Source: Planctomycetaceae bacterium
Lineage (GTDB): Bacteria > Planctomycetota > Planctomycetia > Pirellulales > Thermoguttaceae
Length of the DNA: 8,407 nucleotides
Reading direction: 5' to 3'
NCBI GenBank assembly: GCA_031288955.1
Contig: JAITQJ010000156.1
Coordinates: 1 to 8,407 of the forward strand
The translations under genes were made by a program, and so were the position numbers. The first letter of the stretch is position 1. Each line of letters opens with the position of its first letter. This document shows, in pieces, positions 1 to 6,510 of this stretch. The notes beneath the pieces are model-generated. The model was not told the origin of the DNA and made no database searches. It saw only the letters and a list, made by a program, of their open reading frames with translations.

Positions 1-1
1 C

Positions 2-190
2 CTACTCCCCATCCCCTCTACTGTTATGTCAGAGATCAGCGACAGGGTAAAACAATTTATAGAGCAGTATGAAAAACTGATAAAATCATACGTAAAAATT
101 AGCAAGCGGGCAAAGGATACTCTAAACGGACGAACTCTTGAACGTCCTTGCCGAACTCCGCACCGCAGAGTACCGAACTATCGGCATTGA
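2..190 (+). CDS. Short open frame entering from the left edge, unrecognised
   Basis: This frame is open from the window edge to a TGA at 188-190, with an internal ATG at 26 that would give 54 residues. The stretch from residue 1 to about 33 (MSEISDRVKQF...) is lysine- and glutamate-rich and looks like a helical protein segment. The last 20 residues are arginine- and proline-rich and look like read-through of another gene in the wrong frame, because the neighbouring frame from 126 onward encodes recognisable ATPase sequence. I see no ribosome binding site before ATG 26. It may be the C-terminal end of a longer upstream gene, or the front of a gene joined out of frame to the ATPase remnant by a deletion. 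I do not recognise the family. Confidence 0.3.
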   Translation, partial: LLPIPSTVMSEISDRVKQFIEQYEKLIKSYVKISKRAKDTLNGRTLERPCRTPHRRVPNYRH

Positions 191-566
191 TACGCTTGAA
201 GCCTTAGAACGTATGATTTATTCCGAAATATGCCGCCAAGCCAAGAGCGGCAGCATTGAAAAAGCGTTCGGCGGATACGGCAAGGGCTACGTTGCTGCCG
301 GTGAAACAACAGTCAAAATCCTTGATTCCCTATCGGCACTGATTCCCTTCCGCAAAATGCCGGTCTTACTGGGACAATGCGACGTGAAAACCGTATCCGA
401 CCCCGAAGGCGAATTCTCTATGTTTGTTCCCAGAGCGAATAAAAACGTTGCCCTGCCGAGAGCCGGCGGCTGTGCCGCCGGTTGTTACTCTAAATTAACG
501 TTACCGAACAAGTCTAATACCGAATCGAAAACATTACTCCGTTTCTGCGGCTCAAAGCGCAAGTAA
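138..566 (+). pseudogene. Truncated phage-type AAA_24 nucleotide-binding protein remnant
   Basis: The frame is usable from about 126, after a TAA at 123-125; the only start is a TTG at 138 without a ribosome binding site. Residues 1-98 fit the second half of the phage AAA_24 ATP-binding family: a Walker-B-like segment (TIGIDTLEALERM), the EICRQAK helix, the GYGKGYVAAGE segment, the LLDSL-like helix and a PVLLGQCDVK strand, then PEGEFSMFVPR. The N-terminal half with the Walker A P-loop is missing, so it should not bind ATP. From about position 434 the reading frame runs into a repeat shared with 4726-4808. The last ~43 residues (ALPRAGGCAAG...) are therefore repeat and hairpin sequence and not part of the family. 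Family members usually work beside phage recombination or replication genes; none is visible here. I read it as a prophage relic, degraded at both ends. Confidence 0.6.
434..518 (+). repeat. ~85-bp repeat, copy 1 (inverted relative to 4726-4808)
   Basis: This segment matches the reverse complement of 4726-4808 with three substitutions (at 448, 481 and 484) and one 2-base indel (438-439). It contains a GC-rich hairpin at 463-481 (arms around CGGCGGC / GCCGCCG with a TGT loop) and the palindrome TAACGTTA at 496-503. Similarity stops abruptly outside these limits. The hairpin core suggests a small dispersed REP- or MITE-like element. No transposase and no clear terminal inverted repeats are visible. 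Confidence 0.75.
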
Positions 567-592
567 AATTGCTTGCGATTTTACTTGCGCTT
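555..592 (+). repeat. Perfect 15-bp-arm hairpin over the end of the ATPase remnant
   Basis: The arms 555-569 and 578-592 are perfect reverse complements around an 8-base loop (TGCTTGCG). The stop codon of the remnant frame (564-566) lies in the left arm. The 9-base word TTGCTTGCG occurs at 569-577 and again at 591-599. The stem is strong enough to act in RNA, but no T-run follows it, so a standard intrinsic terminator is not supported. It could still be a Rho-type or processing signal, or a dispersed palindromic repeat. Confidence 0.6.
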
Positions 593-615
593 GCTTGCGC
601 TCGGTATGTTATAAC

Positions 616-644
616 TTGCTTTGTTCCCGCCGGTGCTGTATAAT
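616..644 (+). promoter_or_regulatory. Sigma-70-type promoter for the HzsA-like/FGE gene
   Basis: A perfect TATAAT at 639-644 lies 17 bp downstream of TTGCTT (616-621), which shares the TTG start of the -35 consensus. Transcription would begin near 651, giving a leader of about 30 bases before the ATG at 681. The -10 box sits inside an inverted repeat. Confidence 0.55.
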
Positions 645-650
645 CACCGG
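630..650 (+). promoter_or_regulatory. Inverted repeat enclosing the -10 box (possible operator)
   Basis: CCGGTG (630-635) and CACCGG (645-650) are exact inverted copies separated by nine bases that contain the whole TATAAT box. A dimeric repressor bound here would block RNA polymerase. Equally, it could be chance, or a small hairpin in the DNA. No regulator gene is adjacent. Confidence 0.35.
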
Positions 651-666
651 AAGACATAACCGATAC

Positions 667-672
667 AGGAGA
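667..672 (+). promoter_or_regulatory. Ribosome binding site of the HzsA-like/FGE gene
   Basis: AGGAGA lies eight bases before the ATG at 681. Together with the signal peptide directly after this ATG, it fixes the start of the gene. Confidence 0.75.
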
Positions 673-680
673 AATACCTA

Positions 681-3600
681 ATGACACGCTTGACCTTCGC
701 TTCGCTGCTTGCCGCCGTGCTGCTTGCCGCTGTGCCGCTTTGCCCGGCTCTCAATGCACAAGTTACACTCAAACACGAATCCTGGAATACTCAGGAACTC
801 GGCAAAATGGCGGAAACTATCCGTCACTACGGAACACTCAATCTGCTCACCTTTCCCGGTGCAAAATTGGTACAAGCAACCGGTGTCGGGGCAACCGGTT
901 TTCTTACCGACGGCAATGCCGGCGACTTTGGCGGACACGGACGCGTAACCGTGGACGGCAAACCTTCCGTTATACGCTACTATCTTGGGAAACCCCGCAC
1001 CATTCAGGAAATTCGACTCTATACCGCCAACGGCGACAGCAGAGTCAATCAGGATTTTGAAATCCGCCTCGCTTCCGGCAAAGCAGAGTTTCCTGACGCA
1101 CCGACTTTTACCTCCGGCGATAAAATTCTCGGAAACAGCGGCGGAGGCTTTTTGACCCGTATCGCCAACGAAAGCGGAAAACCGCTCGACGGCGGAAAAT
1201 ACGACTGGATTGAATTCAAACTTTGGCGTACCTATCCGTCCAGTGTCGGCGGAGCAGCCAAAGCAGCAAACAATCAATCGAACAGTTGGTCTTCATACGT
1301 CGAATTGCAGGTCATCGGCGACGTGAACGACCCGGCACTTTTTGCCAACGAAAAAGAAAGACAAAATTGGTTTGCCGCCGCTGCAAGAGCCGAATTCAAC
1401 AAGAAACTGACGAAGAAATTCGGCACCGATGTTCTGCGTTTTCTCAATAATCCGAACTCGCTGAAATTAGCCATCGAAGATTTGGGACGCAAATTTCCGG
1501 CAGAATACAATTCGCAAAAATATCTGGCACGTTACGAACAACTGTTGAGCGAATTAAATGCCGTACCGATAGATGCCGCAAACGAAGCGGCACAGGCGAA
1601 GTATCAGGACGTTGTTGAGCGTTTTAATACTTTTCGGCGGGAAGCACTGCTTGCCAATCCGCTGCTGAAATTTGAGAAATTGCTGTTCCGCCGGGCGCAG
1701 AATGCAGGTTTGACAAATAACTGGATTTCCAATGCGGCACGGGGAAAAGGACAGTACGGCAACGCTTTGGCAACGGTGAATCCCCGTGATGCACAAGGGG
1801 AAGCGAAAACGGTCATTGAGAACCCGAACAATTCGTTTGTCGGTGATGTGAGTCTGCATTGGGACGCAGACAAAATGTTGGTAACGGCATTAAGCAGTCA
1901 GGATAAAACCTGGCAGGTACACGAATTGCGGCTTGACGGTGAAGGCGGTTTGAAACAGGTAACGGTTTCGCCGGGCAACGACGTTGATAACGTCGAAGGC
2001 TGTTATTCGCCGGACGGGGCAACGCTTTTTATCTCAACTGCCAATATGATGGGAGTGCCGTGTATCGACGGCAGCAGTACCGTCGGCAACATTTACCGGC
2101 TTGAAACGGACGGTAAAACCGTGCGGCAGTTAACTTTCGAGCAAGACCAGGATTGGTGTCCGGTTTGTTTGCCGAACGGACGGATTTTGTATCTGCGCTG
2201 GGAGTACATTGATACGCCGCATTATTTTACCCGGCTGCTGTTTCATATGAATCCAGACGGAACGAATCAGGTCGAGTATTACGGGAGCAATTCGTTTTGG
2301 CCCAACAGTATGTTTTACGCCAAAAATATACCGGGGTCATCAACCAAATTTGCGGCAATCGTATCAGGACATCACGGCGTTTCCCGAATGGGTGAACTCG
2401 TACTGTTCGACATTGAAAAGGGACGGCAGGAAACGCAGGGCGTTATTCAGCGGATACCGGGTTATGGTCAGCCGGTTGAGGCGAAAATTCAGGATGCGCT
2501 CGTCAACGGGTCGTGGCCCAAGTTTCTCTTTCCGGCACCGCTTGATGAAAATTATCTGATTGTATCGGCAAGCCTTGCACCGGAAATGCCCTGGTCGCTG
2601 TATCTGGTTGATACGTTTGACAATATGCTGGAACTGCGGAGCGAACCGGGTTACGGTCTGTTTGAAGCGACACCGGTTGTCAAGCGTCCGCGTCCGCCGA
2701 TACAACAGAACCGGGTCGATACTTCACGCAAGGATTCCAATGTTTTTGTAACAGATGTTTATTTCGGTAACGGTTTGAAAGACGTGCCGAAAGGAACGGT
2801 GAAAAAGTTCCGTGTCTTTGCATTCAATTACGGCTACCGCGGTATCGGAAGTCATAATTATTTTGGTATGGAAAGTTGCTGGGATGCCCGGCGTATTCTC
2901 GGTGAAGTGCCGGTGTATGCAGACGGCAGTGCTTCTTTTGTGATACCGGCAAATACACCGCTGGCGATTCAGCCGCTTGACGCGGACGGCAGTGCCGTAC
3001 AGTTGATGCGGACTTGGTTTGTCGGAATGCCGGGCGAAAATCAGTCGTGCAACGGCTGCCACGAGTCGCAGAATACGGCATCGCCGAACCGCAACGGGGC
3101 GGCAGCACGCAAGCGTCCGTCGGTCATCGAACCGTTCCTCGGACCGGAAAGACCGTTTTCGTACAAATATGAAGTGCAACCGGTGTTAGACAGATATTGC
3201 GTCGGCTGTCATAAGGGAGCCGAAGGACAAGAGAAGCGTCCGAACTTTGCAGATACTTCGCCGGGACAGGGCGGATTCTCGAAATCGTATCACGCTTTGC
3301 ACCGCTTTGTCCGCCGTCCGGGACCGGAAGGCGATTATCATCTGTATCCGCCGATGGAATATCATTCGTCAACAAGCGAACTGTTTCAGGTACTTGAAAA
3401 AGGGCATTACGGAGTCAAAGTTGATGCCGATTCGATGCGGAGGCTTTACGCCTGGGTTGACCTGAATGTGCCGTACTTCGGCACCTGGATTGAGATTGCC
3501 GAACGAATGAACCGCAAAAATGTCAGCGGTACAGCAAAGCGGGCAGCAGAGTTGCGGAACCTGTATGCGGGTGTCGATTTCAATCCTGAAGCCGATGCTT

Positions 3601-4547
3601 ATAAAGGTGTGCCGCTGCCGCAGAACATTGAGTTTATTCAGCCGCCGAAGGTAACGCTGAATTATTCGGCACCGGTGGTCAAAGGTTTTCCGTTTGATGA
3701 AGCGGAGGCAAAGAAAAAGCAGACTCAATCCAAGCGGTCAGTAAGTGTTACTGATAGTGTTGCGTTCGATTTGGCTTGGATACCGGCAGGGAAATTTGTT
3801 ATGGGTGATGAAGGCGGCTTTGCCGATGAGTTGCCGCGAAGCGCAGCGGTGATTAAGAAGCCGTTCTGGATGGCAACGACGGAAGTAACAAATGCGTTGT
3901 ACAATCTCTTTGACCCGGAACACGACAGCCGATTTATTGACCAGTGGCACAAAGACCATACTTTGCCGGGTTATCCGGCGAACAAGCCGCAGCAACCGGT
4001 GATACGGGTGAACTGGAACAAGGCGAAGGAGTTCTGCGGTTGGTTAAGCGAAAAGACGGGTAAAAAATTCCGTCTGCCGACAGAGGCGGAATGGGAATGG
4101 GCGGCTCGTGCAGGCAGTGCAGCACCGTTCTGGTTCGGCAACGTTGATTCGGACTTCGGCAAGTACGAAAACTTGTCGGACATCAGTACGAAGTTGTTTG
4201 TTGTGCGGGGCGTGAATCCGCAGCCGATACAGAATCCGCCGGACATTGAGGCTTTTATTCCGCGGTCGAACTTTAATGACGGAAATATGATGGCGCAGGA
4301 AGTCGGCGGATATTTGCCGAATCCCTGGGGCTTGTGTGATATGCACGGGAGTGTAGCGGAGTGGACAAGTTCGGATTACCGTCCGTATCCGTATCGGGAG
4401 TCGGCGAATAATCCGTCGCTGCGTAAGACGGTGCGCGGCGGCAGTTGGCGAGACCGTCCGCAGTGGTCCCGCAGCGGTGTCCGCCGTGCATACGAAGCGT
4501 GGCAACCGGTGTACAACGTCGGTATCCGGCTGGTCTGCGAGGATTAG
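681..4547 (+). CDS. Exported HzsA-like dihaem beta-propeller protein fused to a C-terminal FGE/SUMF1 domain
   Basis: A 1288-residue protein. Residues 1-26 are a Sec signal peptide (likely cleavage ALNA|Q), so it acts outside the cytoplasmic membrane. Residues ~45-213 resemble a discoidin (F5/8 type C) sugar-binding fold, followed by a charged helical linker to ~325. Residues ~325-690 match the beta-propeller of planctomycete proteins related to hydrazine synthase alpha (segments such as WEYIDTPHYFTRLLFHMNPDGT and VSGHHGVSRMGEL). Residues ~690-935 carry two c-type haem motifs, CNGCH (790-794) and CVGCH (840-844). Residues ~1027-1288 form an FGE/SUMF1 domain (IPAGKFVMG, FRLPTEAEWEWAARAG, VRGGSWRD), but the two catalytic cysteines of true FGE are absent. 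Relationship to hydrazine synthase alpha does not imply hydrazine chemistry: no HzsB/C partners are present. I infer a periplasmic or surface redox/binding protein of unknown substrate. Family placement is confident, function is not. Confidence 0.85.
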   Translation: MTRLTFASLLAAVLLAAVPLCPALNAQVTLKHESWNTQELGKMAETIRHYGTLNLLTFPGAKLVQATGVGATGFLTDGNAGDFGGHGRVTVDGKPSVIRYYLGKPRTIQEIRLYTANGDSRVNQDFEIRLASGKAEFPDAPTFTSGDKILGNSGGGFLTRIANESGKPLDGGKYDWIEFKLWRTYPSSVGGAAKAANNQSNSWSSYVELQVIGDVNDPALFANEKERQNWFAAAARAEFNKKLTKKFGTDVLRFLNNPNSLKLAIEDLGRKFPAEYNSQKYLARYEQLLSELNAVPIDAANEAAQAKYQDVVERFNTFRREALLANPLLKFEKLLFRRAQNAGLTNNWISNAARGKGQYGNALATVNPRDAQGEAKTVIENPNNSFVGDVSLHWDADKMLVTALSSQDKTWQVHELRLDGEGGLKQVTVSPGNDVDNVEGCYSPDGATLFISTANMMGVPCIDGSSTVGNIYRLETDGKTVRQLTFEQDQDWCPVCLPNGRILYLRWEYIDTPHYFTRLLFHMNPDGTNQVEYYGSNSFWPNSMFYAKNIPGSSTKFAAIVSGHHGVSRMGELVLFDIEKGRQETQGVIQRIPGYGQPVEAKIQDALVNGSWPKFLFPAPLDENYLIVSASLAPEMPWSLYLVDTFDNMLELRSEPGYGLFEATPVVKRPRPPIQQNRVDTSRKDSNVFVTDVYFGNGLKDVPKGTVKKFRVFAFNYGYRGIGSHNYFGMESCWDARRILGEVPVYADGSASFVIPANTPLAIQPLDADGSAVQLMRTWFVGMPGENQSCNGCHESQNTASPNRNGAAARKRPSVIEPFLGPERPFSYKYEVQPVLDRYCVGCHKGAEGQEKRPNFADTSPGQGGFSKSYHALHRFVRRPGPEGDYHLYPPMEYHSSTSELFQVLEKGHYGVKVDADSMRRLYAWVDLNVPYFGTWIEIAERMNRKNVSGTAKRAAELRNLYAGVDFNPEADAYKGVPLPQNIEFIQPPKVTLNYSAPVVKGFPFDEAEAKKKQTQSKRSVSVTDSVAFDLAWIPAGKFVMGDEGGFADELPRSAAVIKKPFWMATTEVTNALYNLFDPEHDSRFIDQWHKDHTLPGYPANKPQQPVIRVNWNKAKEFCGWLSEKTGKKFRLPTEAEWEWAARAGSAAPFWFGNVDSDFGKYENLSDISTKLFVVRGVNPQPIQNPPDIEAFIPRSNFNDGNMMAQEVGGYLPNPWGLCDMHGSVAEWTSSDYRPYPYRESANNPSLRKTVRGGSWRDRPQWSRSGVRRAYEAWQPVYNVGIRLVCED

Positions 4548-4725
4548 AAGAGGAATGAATAATAGATTTGTTCCATAATTGCCTGTGTTTAGATAGTGCA
4601 AGAGGTCGTTTTTAGCCACGAAAGACACAACAAGGCACGAAAGGAATAATGAATCATGAATAATGAAGACACTGGTTAATACCCTGCGGTATCCGTTTTC
4701 TCTCATTATTCATTCTTAACTGTTC
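4548..4725. other. Gene-free spacer with small AT-rich repeats
   Basis: No reading frame here is credible. The stretch holds a 10-base direct repeat GAATAATGAA at 4644-4653 and 4658-4667. An 11-bp inverted pair ATGAATAATGA (4656-4666) / TCATTATTCAT (4703-4713) is also present. A second inverted pair joins GAATGAATAAT (4553-4563) with 4705-4715. A purine-rich stretch at about 4615-4643 repeats the words CACGAAAG and GACAC/GGCAC and resembles intergenic repeats of environmental bacteria. No terminator with a T-run follows the stop at 4547. Confidence 0.5.
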
Positions 4726-4808
4726 ATTAGACTTGTTCGGTAACGTTAATTTAGAGTAAAAATCGGCGGCACAGCCGCCGGCTCTCGGCAGGGCAGCGTT
4801 TTTACGCT
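4726..4808 (-). repeat. ~83-bp repeat, copy 2 (inverted relative to 434-518)
   Basis: Reverse complement of 434-518 with 3 mismatches and one 2-base gap. The hairpin core is CGGCGGC-ACA-GCCGCCG (4764-4780); the palindrome TAACGTTA is at 4741-4748. A further small hairpin AGCGT-TTTT-ACGCT (4795-4808) lies at the outer end. On the minus strand the GC-rich hairpin is followed by ATTTTTAC, which looks like an intrinsic terminator in that direction; copy 1 has lost this T-run. The element sits between the fusion gene and rpoN. Confidence 0.75.
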
Positions 4809-4828
4809 AAAAAAGTATAAATCACGAG

Positions 4829-4851
4829 AGCCGGATACTTTGTATCCGGCT
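4829..4851 (+). repeat. Perfect 10-bp-arm hairpin before rpoN
   Basis: AGCCGGATAC (4829-4838) and GTATCCGGCT (4842-4851) are exact inverted copies around a TTT loop. There is no T-run after it. It could end transcripts coming from the fusion gene, or be another small palindromic repeat; a short palindrome AGAGC-G-GCTCT follows just downstream (about 4861-4871). Confidence 0.5.
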
Positions 4852-4880
4852 AATAACCCAAGAGCGGCTCTCTTTACCCG

Positions 4881-4909
4881 TTGACTTTTCGTCCCCTGTT
4901 GCGTACAAT
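4881..4909 (+). promoter_or_regulatory. Near-consensus sigma-70 promoter for rpoN
   Basis: TTGACT (4881-4886) and TACAAT (4904-4909) are each one base off consensus and are separated by exactly 17 bp. Transcription would start near 4916, about 25 bases before the ATG at 4941. This argues against translation starting at the TTG at 4881 or the ATG at 4908, both of which overlap promoter elements. Confidence 0.7.
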
Positions 4910-4940
4910 GCTTGACGGGTTTGGTGATAACCTTCACGTT

Positions 4941-6509
4941 ATGCGTATTACATTCGGACAAGAACTGCGTCAGGAACAGCGGCAAATATTGACGCAGCGG
5001 ATGATTCAGTCAATGGAAATCCTGCAACTGACGCTCCAGCAACTGGAAGAGCGTATTGAGCAGGAGGTGTCCGAAAATCCCGTCCTTGAATTTGCCGCCG
5101 ACATCAATGCCGAAAGTTCCGGTATTCTGCTGCCGCAGCGGGAAACGGAGGAAGTTGATGCCGGCAATAACCGCGAAGACGGCGGCATCACCGGCACTGG
5201 TGAGACTCCCGATGCCGCCGGCGGTTCGGCTATGGACTCCGGTATCATTGAACCGGAAATCCGCTTTGAAGCAAATGCCGACTCTGCCGATGAATTCGCT
5301 CTGATGAACGAATTTGAACAAAACTATTCCGGCGTTATCGGCGACGAATCCGCAAAGTCGCAGGGCTATCTTGACGATATTGACTCTCAAAACGATGACC
5401 GGCTTATCAATATCCCCGTTGCGGGAGAAACGTTTCAGTCTTTTTTAGAAGAGCAACTGCGCTGGTTTGAAATTTCCGAAGACATTTATAATATGGCGTG
5501 GCGGATTATCAATAATCTGAACGCCAAAGGTTATTTTCCTTACGATTTACCGGATTTTCTCGGCAGCAATCATACACCGGAAGAATTAGAGACCGCTAAA
5601 AAAGCATTGGCAACCGTTCAGGGACTCGAACCGACCGGCACCGCCGCAAGAGATTTTCAGGAATGTTTACGGTTGCAGATTCCGGCAGATTCGCCGAATG
5701 CCGCAGTGCTGCGGGCAATTATTCATTCGTTTTTAGAAGATGTTTCGCAGAACCGCTTCACCGCCATAGCCAAAGCGACCGGTTTTGCTGTTGAACGGAT
5801 TCAAGCCGCCGTAGGTGAACTGAAGCATTTTAATCCGATACCGAGTGCCGGTTTCGGCAGCGACACATCGGCGGCAGTTGATCCCGACGTGATTGTCGAA
5901 ATCAGCGATGACGGCGGTTATACCGTTCGGGTAACGACCGAAAGAATTCCGCAACTGCGTATCAGCAAATTGTACAGCGGTCTGGTGCATAATCCGCAAA
6001 CGGATAAAACGACCAAAGATTATATCCGCAAAAAAGTGATTGCCGCCCGCTGGTTAATTGATGCCATTGAACAGCGGCAGTCAACGCTGTCCCGTGTTGC
6101 GGATGCGATAGTGCGGCACCAGATAGACTTTTTTCTACTGGGACCGCAGGCAATCCGTCCGCTTAAAATGCAGCAGATTGCCGACGAACTCAGTATTCAT
6201 ATCACCACCGTTTCGCGGGCGTGTGATGATAAATGGATGCTGACACCTATCGGACTTTTTCCGCTCAGCCGGTTTTTTGTAACCGGCTTGGAAGCAACGG
6301 ACGGCGGCGAAGCGGTAGCAAACGACGTGGTGCAGATAAAAATCAAAGCAATCATCGAAGCCGAAAATAAAGATAATCCGCTTTCCGATGACGCAATCGT
6401 CAGAATACTTGACGCAGACGGCGTTAAAATTGCGAGACGTACCATTGTGAAATACCGCCAAATAATGCACATTCCCAGCAGCCGCGGGCGGAGAACATAC
6501 AACCGGTAA
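4941..6509 (+). CDS. rpoN: RNA polymerase sigma-54 factor RpoN
   Basis: Sigma-54 directs RNA polymerase to -24/-12 promoters and depends on AAA+ activators. The product from ATG 4941 is 522 residues, slightly above the usual ~480-500. Region I is at residues ~1-50 (QEQRQILTQRMIQSMEILQL, ENPVLE). A long acidic region II rich in D, E and G follows to ~150. The core-binding region carries GLEPTGTAARDFQECLRLQ and HFNPIPSAGFG, then the ARWLIDAIEQRQSTL segment. The DNA-binding helix-turn-helix reads MQQIADELSIHITTVSRA, followed by TPIGLFPLSRFF. The C-terminal RpoN box (ARRTIVKYRQ then IPSSRGRR) is intact. The frame is open up to a TTG at 4881, but a strong promoter overlaps that extension, and MRITFGQELRQ is a typical family start. 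Only a weak GGTGAT lies upstream as a ribosome binding site. It is followed after one base by the triheme cytochrome gene. Confidence 0.95.
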   Translation: MRITFGQELRQEQRQILTQRMIQSMEILQLTLQQLEERIEQEVSENPVLEFAADINAESSGILLPQRETEEVDAGNNREDGGITGTGETPDAAGGSAMDSGIIEPEIRFEANADSADEFALMNEFEQNYSGVIGDESAKSQGYLDDIDSQNDDRLINIPVAGETFQSFLEEQLRWFEISEDIYNMAWRIINNLNAKGYFPYDLPDFLGSNHTPEELETAKKALATVQGLEPTGTAARDFQECLRLQIPADSPNAAVLRAIIHSFLEDVSQNRFTAIAKATGFAVERIQAAVGELKHFNPIPSAGFGSDTSAAVDPDVIVEISDDGGYTVRVTTERIPQLRISKLYSGLVHNPQTDKTTKDYIRKKVIAARWLIDAIEQRQSTLSRVADAIVRHQIDFFLLGPQAIRPLKMQQIADELSIHITTVSRACDDKWMLTPIGLFPLSRFFVTGLEATDGGEAVANDVVQIKIKAIIEAENKDNPLSDDAIVRILDADGVKIARRTIVKYRQIMHIPSSRGRRTYNR

Positions 6510-6510
6510 A

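Noticed and set aside
67..91. GTATGA / TCATAC inverted repeat in the left-edge frame
   Set aside because: Six-base arms with a 13-base AT-rich loop are expected by chance in this composition.
434..592. CRISPR-like array from the closely spaced repeats
   Set aside because: There are only two unrelated palindromic units here, with no regular repeat-spacer periodicity and no cas genes.
678..1277. Long open frame on the minus strand inside the fusion gene (199 codons)
   Set aside because: It lies antisense to the signal peptide and discoidin-like region, has no recognisable domain, and follows from the codon bias of the true gene.
681..4547. Calling the gene hydrazine synthase alpha and the organism anammox
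   Set aside because: The protein is much longer, is fused to an FGE domain, may lack the haem-iron tyrosine, and has no HzsB or HzsC neighbours. The wider family occurs in non-anammox planctomycetes.
4672..4688. Possible sigma-54 -24/-12 promoter (TGG and TGC with correct 10-bp GG-to-GC spacing) upstream of rpoN
   Set aside because: Only the TGG and TGC cores match; the CACG and TT positions are wrong. It lies over 200 bp from rpoN, which has a far better sigma-70 promoter.
4044..4706. Minus-strand open frame of 220 codons
   Set aside because: It overlaps the conserved FGE domain antisense and extends into repeat-rich spacer; the composition (R-, T- and P-rich) is typical of a shadow frame.
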